Part shown: piece by piece, positions 1 to 5,146 of the stretch | How positions within the stretch are numbered: the stretch's first letter is position 1 | How the letters are laid out: every line of letters begins with the position of its first letter | Assembly: GCA_030836965.1 (NCBI GenBank) | Contig: JAUPLM010000368.1 | Location: 1 to 7,761, forward strand | DNA length: 7,761 nucleotides | Source: Thermodesulfobacteriota bacterium | GTDB lineage: Bacteria > Desulfobacterota > Desulfobacteria > Desulfobacterales > RPRI01 | Direction of reading: 5' to 3' | Notes under the pieces: model-generated | The model's database searches: none | Told to the model about the DNA's origin: nothing | Seen by the model: the letters and a program-made list of their open reading frames with translations, nothing else | Translations under genes and position numbers: made by a program

Positions 1-1
1 A

Positions 2-97
2 ATCAGGAAATCGGCAATTTTGGGCAAGCTCAAGAAAATCAAGGGATTGCGCGGAGACGTACACATAGAACTTCGCACAAGAAATCCCGCAGATTGA
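2..97 (+). CDS. 3' end of an unidentified upstream gene (partial)
   Basis: The second reading frame is open from the left edge to a TGA at 95-97 and gives 31 residues ending in GDVHIELRTRNPAD. The fragment is rich in Lys/Arg, with a pattern (GKLKKIKGLRGDVHIEL) that looks like a helix followed by a strand in a real protein. The frame starting at base 1 is also open, but its product is an unconvincing run of Arg, Lys, Gln and Ser that overlaps the next gene. I do not recognise the family. If real, the gene lies on the same strand as the exoribonuclease and ends 82 bp before its preferred start, so the two could be cotranscribed. Confidence 0.45.
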   Translation: MRKSAILGKLKKIKGLRGDVHIELRTRNPAD

Positions 98-179
98 AAC
101 AGAGATCGCCCAAAAGGGCCTTTTCCGGATGGAAACTAACTACGTTGACTTTTCAATGACCGGCTGTTATTATAACCCA

Positions 180-2171
180 ATGGAATCAGGAAATATAGTT
201 GAGTATATAGAATCGCAGAAAATCATTTGTGCGGTTGTTTTAGAGGTTAAAAATCAAAGGCTTAAGCTCTTAACCGAAACGGACCGGGAAGTTAACCTTT
301 CCTTGCAAAGGCTTTCTCACAAGTGCAAAACCACCCTTAACCTCTCTATGGGCAGAAACAGGATTGTGGAGGCCCTCAGGGAAATTTCGAACAGACGAAA
401 ATCACTTACAAACAGCATAAATATCAAAAGTATATGGGAAGTTCTTAACCAGGCTCAGGAGTGGATAGATCTTCCGGCAATGACTCGTCTCTGTTTTCCT
501 GAAAATACTACCGATGATCATGAATCTGCCGTAGTAAGAGCTTTTTTCAGCAACAGGATGTATTTCAAATTTGATTACAACAGGTTTTTTCCGAATTCCG
601 CAGAAACTGTTGAGCAGCTTGATGCAAGGGAAAAAGAGAGCGAAAGGAAAAACAGGCTGATTGCGGAAGGAAGCAGATGGGTCAGGGAAACAATCAGGAA
701 ACCTTCATTACCGGCCGTTCTTGACGACAAGAGCAGGGAATTTGCAGAGATTCTAAAATCGCTGTATACTCTCGGAAAAGAGAGCAGCCATTATACGATC
801 GGGAATGCAATTTTGGAAAAAGCAGGCATAGACCCGGGCGAAGGACTTTTCCGTCTTTTTGTCCGGCTCGGCATATTCGATGAGAACGAAAACATAGATC
901 TCTACAGGCTGGGTATACCTGTTTCTTTCCCGGAACCGGTATTGGACATGGTAAGCACAACGATCTTATCTCCGGGGACTTTTTCTTCAGAAGGAAACCG
1001 GACCGACCTGACCGACCTTCCTGTAGTCACAATTGACGGCCAGGCAACGCTTGATTTTGATGATGCTCTGAGCATTGAAGATATGGGAGATCATTACCGC
1101 GTCGGCATACATATAGCTGATGTGGCTCATTTTATAAAAAAAGGGGACATTATCGATCAAGAGGCGCAGATCCGTGGAAGTTCGATTTATATGCCCGACC
1201 GGAAAGTGCCTATGCTTCCAGCATCCTTTGCCGAAGACTTCTGCAGCCTTAAAGCCGGCGAGCTGCGTCCATGCATAAGCATAATGGCAAACATCAAGCC
1301 CTCGGCCGATATCACCGGATATGATATTTTCCCGAGCTTAGTCAGGGTCAAGCACCAGATGACCTATTATGACGCAAACAATGCTGTTGAAGATAATAAA
1401 GGCATAGCCATACTCTGTGATCTGGCGAAAAAATTCCGTCAAGCGAGACTCGGTTCGGGAGCCGTTCACATAACAATGCCCGATATCAATATATGGATTG
1501 ATGAAAACGGGGTAATCTCCGTGAACAGAATAAACAGGGAGAGTCCCGGCAGGATGATGGTATCCGAGATCATGATCATGGCCAACTGGCTCATGGCAAA
1601 GTTTCTTGCCGAAAATAATACTCCGGCCGTTTTCAGAACACAGCCCGGCCCGAGAGACCGTCTTTATAAAGGAGAAGAAGGCACACTGTTCCAGAACTAC
1701 ATGCAAAGACGGCTTTTGAGCAGGTTCGTTCTTGGTTCCAGGCCTGAACGCCACTCGGGACTCGGACTCGATTGCTATGTTACGGCGACTTCTCCTATAA
1801 GAAAATATTATGATCTCATTACCCAGCGCCAGATACGGGCTATACACGGTCTCGATACGCCGTATTCGCAGGAAGAGATAGACGGACTGATACGGCAGGT
1901 CGAACAGCCGATGGCGAATGTGTCGGTAATCCAGTCAAAAAGAAACAGGTACTGGCTGCTTAAATATCTTGAAAAGAGGACCGGGCAGAAGGAAGAAGCC
2001 ATTGTTCTCGGTAAAAGGAAAAACTGCTACCAGATACTCATACCCGAATACATGCTGGAATGCGAGCTTCCATCCTCAAGCGGGATAGACCTGAAGCCGG
2101 AAGATCTTATCCAGGTTACAATAATGCATGTTAACGCAAGAAGAGATGTTCTTTCCGTCTTCATGGGATGA
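180..2171 (+). CDS. RNB-domain 3'-5' exoribonuclease (RNase II/R family, short form)
   Basis: Predicted cytoplasmic enzyme that degrades single-stranded RNA processively from the 3' end, releasing nucleoside 5'-monophosphates. Numbering is from the ATG at 180 (663 aa). The catalytic RNB core covers roughly residues 270-580. TIDGQATLDFDDA supplies four acidic residues, D286, D292, D294 and D295, spaced as in E. coli RNase II (D201, D207, D209, D210). HIADVAHFIKKGD and PDRKVPMLP follow, then TSPIR at 537-541, a conserved motif with a catalytic-site Arg. The N-terminus is a small beta-rich domain (GNIVEYIESQKIICAVVLE) rather than classic cold-shock domains, and the last 80 or so residues look like a degenerate S1/OB fold. 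The stretch between PAVFRTQPGP and TSPIR is short, with a GLGLD motif, resembling the cyanobacterial/plastid and deltaproteobacterial branch. An ATG at 129 would add 17 residues that do not look like the family. Neither start has a strong Shine-Dalgarno site. Confidence 0.93.
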   Translation: MESGNIVEYIESQKIICAVVLEVKNQRLKLLTETDREVNLSLQRLSHKCKTTLNLSMGRNRIVEALREISNRRKSLTNSINIKSIWEVLNQAQEWIDLPAMTRLCFPENTTDDHESAVVRAFFSNRMYFKFDYNRFFPNSAETVEQLDAREKESERKNRLIAEGSRWVRETIRKPSLPAVLDDKSREFAEILKSLYTLGKESSHYTIGNAILEKAGIDPGEGLFRLFVRLGIFDENENIDLYRLGIPVSFPEPVLDMVSTTILSPGTFSSEGNRTDLTDLPVVTIDGQATLDFDDALSIEDMGDHYRVGIHIADVAHFIKKGDIIDQEAQIRGSSIYMPDRKVPMLPASFAEDFCSLKAGELRPCISIMANIKPSADITGYDIFPSLVRVKHQMTYYDANNAVEDNKGIAILCDLAKKFRQARLGSGAVHITMPDINIWIDENGVISVNRINRESPGRMMVSEIMIMANWLMAKFLAENNTPAVFRTQPGPRDRLYKGEEGTLFQNYMQRRLLSRFVLGSRPERHSGLGLDCYVTATSPIRKYYDLITQRQIRAIHGLDTPYSQEEIDGLIRQVEQPMANVSVIQSKRNRYWLLKYLEKRTGQKEEAIVLGKRKNCYQILIPEYMLECELPSSSGIDLKPEDLIQVTIMHVNARRDVLSVFMG

Positions 2172-2199
2172 AGCATAAAAAGATAAGACAGGTTAATAT

Positions 2200-2228
2200 T
2201 TGACTTTAAACCGGTTTTCTAATAGATT
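2200..2228 (+). promoter_or_regulatory. Predicted sigma-70-type promoter for the PilZ gene
   Basis: TTGACT at 2200-2205 matches the -35 consensus at 5 of 6 positions. A 17-bp spacer follows, then TAGATT at 2223-2228, which matches the -10 consensus at 4 of 6. Transcription would begin near 2235, leaving a leader of about 60 nt before the TTG start at 2297. The surrounding DNA is AT-rich and non-coding. This is sequence matching only. Confidence 0.45.
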
Positions 2229-2238
2229 ATGGTTTAAA
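2205..2238. repeat. 8-bp inverted repeat overlapping the promoter (possible operator)
   Basis: TTTAAACC at 2205-2212 is the exact reverse complement of GGTTTAAA at 2231-2238, with 18 nt between. The left arm begins at the last base of the predicted -35 box and the right arm lies just past the -10 box, over the expected transcription start. That position fits a repressor operator. A terminator for the upstream gene is less likely because the stem is AT-rich, the loop is long and no T-run follows. Confidence 0.4.
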
Positions 2239-2283
2239 TCGTTATCTGTTCTGCAAATTCCTCAAATACAGTATCTTTAAGAC

Positions 2284-2289
2284 AGGAGG
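2284..2289 (+). promoter_or_regulatory. Ribosome binding site deciding the TTG start of the PilZ gene
   Basis: A perfect AGGAGG lies 7 nt before the TTG at 2297. No ATG or GTG at a suitable distance competes, and the first ATG in frame comes after the RxxxR motif has begun. The site therefore fixes the unusual TTG start. Confidence 0.85.
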
Positions 2290-2296
2290 TTTAACA

Positions 2297-2638
2297 TTGA
2301 GCGATCCTGCCGAAAGACGGACACATTACAGGATGGATGTAAAATGGCCCGTTACGATTATAATGAACAACGGAGCCGTTGAGGGTGAAACGACGAATAT
2401 AAGCGCTCAGGGTGTCTCAATATCCTGTGATGAACCTCTCATTCTGAATCAAATATACACATTGCATATAAGGCCTCCTGATTATGATGCCATAGAGGTC
2501 TCAGGAAAAGTCGTCTGGTCGGATGTTTACGCAATAGACGGGCAAAATCAGACGGTAGGCATAGGGGTCTGCATCGTTGAAATTTCGGATAAAGATCACA
2601 GCTATTTCAAAGATATTGTTGCCACAACTGCGGGATAA
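2297..2638 (+). CDS. PilZ-domain protein, probable cyclic-di-GMP receptor
   Basis: This 113-residue protein is almost entirely one PilZ domain, which binds cyclic-di-GMP and usually passes the signal to motility, polysaccharide or transcription targets. Both ligand motifs are intact: RxxxR at R8-R12 (RTHYR) and (D/N)xSxxG at N34-G39 (NISAQG). A beta-barrel pattern follows, including the typical GKVVWSD strand and a late GIGVCIVEIS strand. There is no signal peptide, membrane segment or output domain, so it is a stand-alone cytoplasmic adaptor whose target cannot be read from the sequence. Translation starts at TTG behind a perfect AGGAGG. It lies 125 bp after the exoribonuclease gene with its own likely promoter and converges with the next gene on the other strand. 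Confidence 0.92.
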   Translation: MSDPAERRTHYRMDVKWPVTIIMNNGAVEGETTNISAQGVSISCDEPLILNQIYTLHIRPPDYDAIEVSGKVVWSDVYAIDGQNQTVGIGVCIVEISDKDHSYFKDIVATTAG

Positions 2639-2701
2639 TTCTCTTCCGGTATATACATCACAAAATAATTTCTACTATTTCATCCGCGTCCCGAATGTAT
2701 T

Positions 2702-3544
2702 TTACGCATAATATTCCGTCTTGCCGAAAACGGCAAGGCAGATTCTGTCTATTATCTCCATCTTTCCAAGCGCTGCCTCCTTATCTACCGATACCGGCCT
2801 CACTCCCTGCATAAGAAGCGTTTCAATATTGTTCTTTAAAAGCAGCTCTTCAAACCTATCGGCATTCATCAGGCTACGGAAAGAGGCGGCTTTTTTTCCC
2901 GATAATGCATTGTAAATATCACTCCCGTCATCCGTTTCCTGCAGAATTTCCATGGCCGATTCGAGACAAACATCAAATATACTTTCCTCTTCAGAGCCCA
3001 TCTTTTCAAAAAAAAGGCAGAGGAAACCGAGCCTCGTCCCCGCAAACTCTTTCCGGGCATTCCGCATTCTGACCCTGGCAAGAGTCCTCGATCTGTCAGA
3101 GGCGATAAATTTAACAGCTTCCGCGAGCTTATCATGAAGCTTTACGGAGATATTGAGTCTATCTATAAATTCGCCCAGAAGAACCGGCGTTACCGGTACT
3201 TTTATAGTTCCTCGTTCATCAGGGAATATTATTTTGCCATGGATTTCACGCTCTGATAAATACCCGGCAACCCTCTTTACATCTTCTTCCGTAAAATCAG
3301 CTTCCTCAAGAAATTCTTCGATAAGAATCTGCATCGATTCATCAGGGGAAAAGATCAATCTTAAAAGAGTCTCTTTTTCAAAACCGGATTCGCCGGTTAA
3401 TATCTTCTCAATATCCTCTTTCGAGGGGTTTGAAAAAGTTGAATCAATGTAATGCAGAACCTTACTGTCAATGCTGAAGCCGTTTTGAAACAGTTCTTCT
3501 ATTTTTCCCGCGCCTTTCAAAGTTCTTTCATCCCCGGTTTCCAT
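2702..3544 (-). CDS. Conserved-looking protein of unknown function downstream of trxC
   Basis: I do not recognise this 280-residue protein. It is predicted to be mostly alpha-helical and soluble, with many Glu, Lys and Leu residues, no signal peptide and no membrane segment. One short stretch near residues 104-117 (IIFPDERGTIKVPV) looks like beta strands between two helical halves. Cysteines are few and not arranged as a metal site. The ATG at 3544 is preferred because no other in-frame start lies nearby, but no clear Shine-Dalgarno sequence precedes it. It begins 8 bp after the stop codon of trxC, so translation may depend on ribosomes finishing trxC. Cotranscription suggests, without proving, a role near thiol redox or stress. 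The overall helical repeat feel could hide a HEAT-like or other scaffold fold. Confidence 0.8.
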   Translation of the reverse strand: METGDERTLKGAGKIEELFQNGFSIDSKVLHYIDSTFSNPSKEDIEKILTGESGFEKETLLRLIFSPDESMQILIEEFLEEADFTEEDVKRVAGYLSEREIHGKIIFPDERGTIKVPVTPVLLGEFIDRLNISVKLHDKLAEAVKFIASDRSRTLARVRMRNARKEFAGTRLGFLCLFFEKMGSEEESIFDVCLESAMEILQETDDGSDIYNALSGKKAASFRSLMNADRFEELLLKNNIETLLMQGVRPVSVDKEAALGKMEIIDRICLAVFGKTEYYA

Positions 3545-3552
3545 GTTCAGTG

Positions 3553-4011
3553 CTATAAAAAGAAAGCGGATATTTTGTTGATTATCTGCTGCTTCGGAAG
3601 GGCTCCGACAAGTGTATCTTTAAGTTCCGCTCTGTCAAAGAGAAGCATGGTGGGGATGCTGGAGATATTATATTTTGCGGAAGTAAGCGGGTTTTCATCA
3701 ACATTCAGTTTGCATATCCTGATCCTCCCGGAGTACTCCGCGGCAATCTCATCCATAACCGGCCCTATCATTCTGCACGGCCCGCACCACGGAGCCCAGC
3801 AGTCAAGCAGGACGGGAACCGGGGATTTCAGCACCATTTCGCTGAAATTATTATCGGTTACGGCAAGAGGTTTTCCAACGAAAAGATCTTTCACGTCAAG
3901 TAATGCCGAGCACCTGCCGCATTTTGCGGTTAAACCCGGCTTATCTGACGGGATCCTGTTCTTTGTCCCGCAGGCTGAACATCTGATATTTACCGTGTTT
4001 TTTTTCATCAT
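3553..4011 (-). CDS. trxC: Thioredoxin 2 (zinc-ribbon thioredoxin)
   Basis: Cytoplasmic disulfide reductase that reduces oxidised proteins, itself recharged by thioredoxin reductase. The 152-residue product has the thioredoxin-2 layout. An N-terminal zinc ribbon is formed by C11-C14 (CSAC) and C31-C34 (CGRC), followed by a thioredoxin fold from about residue 46. The redox centre WCGPC is at 75-79, and the conserved cis-proline is P120 in SSIPTML. Zinc-ribbon thioredoxins of this kind are often linked to oxidative-stress defence. Two ATG codons are adjacent (4011 and 4008). AGGAG at 4017-4021 is 5 nt from the first and 8 nt from the second, so either may be used. It is the first gene of a likely two-gene unit with the unknown gene 8 bp downstream. 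A small hairpin lies in its leader. Confidence 0.93.
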   Translation of the reverse strand: MMKKNTVNIRCSACGTKNRIPSDKPGLTAKCGRCSALLDVKDLFVGKPLAVTDNNFSEMVLKSPVPVLLDCWAPWCGPCRMIGPVMDEIAAEYSGRIRICKLNVDENPLTSAKYNISSIPTMLLFDRAELKDTLVGALPKQQIINKISAFFL

Positions 4012-4027
4012 TCGTTCTCCTGACTCC

Positions 4028-4048
4028 TGCTGTCAATAGCAGACAGCA
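4028..4048 (-). promoter_or_regulatory. Perfect 7-bp hairpin in the trxC leader
   Basis: TGCTGTC at 4028-4034 and GACAGCA at 4042-4048 are exact reverse complements with a 7-nt spacer. On the trxC strand the 3' arm ends only 6 nt before the AGGAG ribosome binding site. It could be an operator or an RNA hairpin affecting ribosome access. No T-run follows on the trxC strand, so it is not a terminator for a gene upstream of trxC. Its function is unknown. Confidence 0.35.
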
Positions 4049-4126
4049 ATCTGTTTGTTTATGCCGCTTTTAAATGCAAGAATAAAATAAAATCAGCTAT
4101 TGGTTTTCAGTTTACAGCGGGCGGTT

Positions 4127-4198
4127 AAAAAGACCATAAGGCTCGGTTTGAAACGAAAACAGAGCGCGTTACGGCGGCATATCAATTTGTTATGGTCT
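4127..4198 (-). terminator. Probable branched terminator after the small membrane-protein genes
   Basis: On the minus strand, AGACCATAA (4198-4190) pairs exactly with TTATGGTCT (4139-4131), and four more T residues follow (4130-4127), making a run of five T. Inside the loop is a second stem, GCTC/GAGC plus GTTT/AAAC (4141-4149 with 4157-4165) with one mismatch and a 7-nt loop, placed almost directly against the outer 3' arm. The structure starts 3 nt after the stop codon of the preceding minus-strand gene. A hairpin followed by T residues fits a rho-independent terminator. The large asymmetric 24-nt bulge and modest GC content are atypical. Confidence 0.4.
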
Positions 4199-4201
4199 GA
4201 C

Positions 4202-4711
4202 TCATTGTTTGCCAGTGTCTATGCTGTCTATGGGGACTTTTAAAACTTCGCGGCCCGAATTGTCGAAGCAACTGCAGCTCCTATCGCCGGAATCACGCGG
4301 AGGCATCCCGCTGCCCGCATATCCTTTTTGAGCGCAATAATCGCTGCACAGAATACTATCCGGCTTCGGCCCTATGTTTCCCACACTGAACTGGTGCAGG
4401 ATCATTAAAAGAATAGGCGCGATTGTTACACCGATTGAAACAAGAATATGTTTCTTATTTAAATCCGGATTTTTTTCCAGTTTCTTCCCGGCAGCAAATC
4501 CAAAAATTACAGACGTAATCCATGCAATCAGGAAAGTAATCACGAACAGGATAGGGAGTACCTTTTCGATGGCGGCAGGCCATGGGTCGTCGCCGAAAAG
4601 ATAAATCCAGGAGATTCCGGCTGCTGCCCCGAAAACAATAAAAGAGATAATCACGGAAACAAAAAATCCGGGTATGCCGAACAACAACGCATATAAATAT
4701 CTTTTCTTCAT
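4202..4711 (-). CDS. Three-pass membrane protein with a cysteine-rich C-terminal tail, function unknown
   Basis: A 169-residue protein with hydrophobic segments at about residues 8-38, 50-74 and 88-107. Positive charges before the first segment (KKR) and in the loop after the second (GKKLEKNPDLNKKH) place both inside. The N-terminus is then cytoplasmic and the C-terminal 60 residues periplasmic. That tail carries four cysteines, C122, C126, C146 and C148 (CSDYC and CSC), around a GMPPRDSGDRS segment, which could form disulfides or bind metal. The ATG at 4711 is chosen because AGGG (4718-4721) lies 6 nt before it. A TTG at 4735 in the same frame would add eight unlikely residues and has no such site. 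It follows another small membrane-protein gene by 78 bp on the same strand. The protein looks familiar as a hypothetical family, but I cannot name a function. Confidence 0.82.
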   Translation of the reverse strand: MKKRYLYALLFGIPGFFVSVIISFIVFGAAAGISWIYLFGDDPWPAAIEKVLPILFVITFLIAWITSVIFGFAAGKKLEKNPDLNKKHILVSIGVTIAPILLMILHQFSVGNIGPKPDSILCSDYCAQKGYAGSGMPPRDSGDRSCSCFDNSGREVLKVPIDSIDTGKQ

Positions 4712-4717
4712 TTTATG

Positions 4718-4721
4718 CCCT
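4718..4721 (-). promoter_or_regulatory. Ribosome binding site supporting the ATG at 4711
   Basis: On the minus strand, AGGG within GCAGGG stands 6 nt before the ATG at 4711. It falls inside the longer frame that would begin at the TTG at 4735, so it argues for the shorter protein starting MKKRYLYALL. Confidence 0.5.
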
Positions 4722-4789
4722 GCAGGCCGATTCAATTATTTGTAGTCTACTGCGCGGAAACTCAGGGAACAGCATTTTTTATTATATTA

Positions 4790-5056
4790 TCAGGCCAGAA
4801 TCAACAATCCGGCAACGGGAATTGCCAGGATAATTGTGCTTAGTATCAACCATCTGGACTTTTCGGGATTTTCTTTTTGCCCTTTTAAGCTTAATATCGC
4901 AGTGATTATCGCACCGATGCCGCTTAAAAGCGTGATGGTCAAAGCAATCAGGCCGCGGTCGCGGCAGCCAAATACTTGAACCGGGGTATAGGCTGCCGCA
5001 ATAAATGCAAGCGGTAATATTGCAGGCAGCAAAACATGATAAATGATTCGATACAT
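4790..5056 (-). CDS. Small three-pass membrane protein, function unknown
   Basis: An 88-residue, very hydrophobic protein. Membrane segments are expected at about residues 4-24, 35-57 and 69-88. A short loop with VFGCRDRG lies between the first two, and a charged loop (KGQKENPEKSRW) between the second and third. By the positive-inside rule that charged loop is cytoplasmic. There is no catalytic motif and only one cysteine (C31). The ATG at 5056 is preceded by GGAG with a short 4-nt spacing. The gene lies 90 bp downstream of the response regulator and 78 bp upstream of the cysteine-tailed membrane protein, all on the same strand. The neighbouring pair may work as a unit, but this is inference from position and similar character only. 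Confidence 0.78.
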   Translation of the reverse strand: MYRIIYHVLLPAILPLAFIAAAYTPVQVFGCRDRGLIALTITLLSGIGAIITAILSLKGQKENPEKSRWLILSTIILAIPVAGLLILA

Positions 5057-5111
5057 TAATCTCCAGCTTACTTATGGTTTATTTATGTCTGCGGCACCGT
5101 CACATATTTTC

Positions 5112-5135
5112 TATTACATTAAGTGCATATTACAT
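5112..5135. repeat. Direct repeat TATTACAT x2 between the regulator and the membrane genes
   Basis: TATTACAT occurs at 5112-5119 and again at 5128-5135, 16 bp apart start to start. The match continues loosely (TATTACAT-N-AA-N-N-G in the first, a similar run in the second). It lies in the 90-bp gap between the response regulator stop and the start of the small membrane gene. It could be a protein-binding site, or a chance repeat in AT-rich DNA. Confidence 0.3.
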
Positions 5136-5146
5136 GAATGGATCTT

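Noticed and set aside
108..124. GCCC-AAAA-GGGC hairpin followed by CTTTT, resembling a terminator for the upstream partial gene.
   Set aside because: The stem is only 4 bp and the T-run is short and interrupted. It is too weak to call.
694..2002. Minus-strand open frames inside the exoribonuclease gene (up to 169 codons).
   Set aside because: They lie entirely opposite a gene with a clear catalytic domain, have low-quality composition, and match no recognisable motif.
2639..2701. Possible bidirectional terminator between the convergent PilZ and unknown genes.
   Set aside because: The 63-bp gap is AT-rich, and I found no stable stem with a following T-run on either strand.
3452..4039. 195-codon plus-strand open frame covering trxC.
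   Set aside because: It is antisense to the complete thioredoxin gene with intact active site and zinc ribbon, and its product resembles no protein family.
4120..4200. Possible integron attC site after the cysteine-tailed membrane gene (minus-strand CATAACAAATTG motif next to inverted ends).
   Set aside because: The outer arms do not fit the RYYYAAC/GTTRRRY core pair and the inner segment lacks the paired L boxes. No integrase gene is present.
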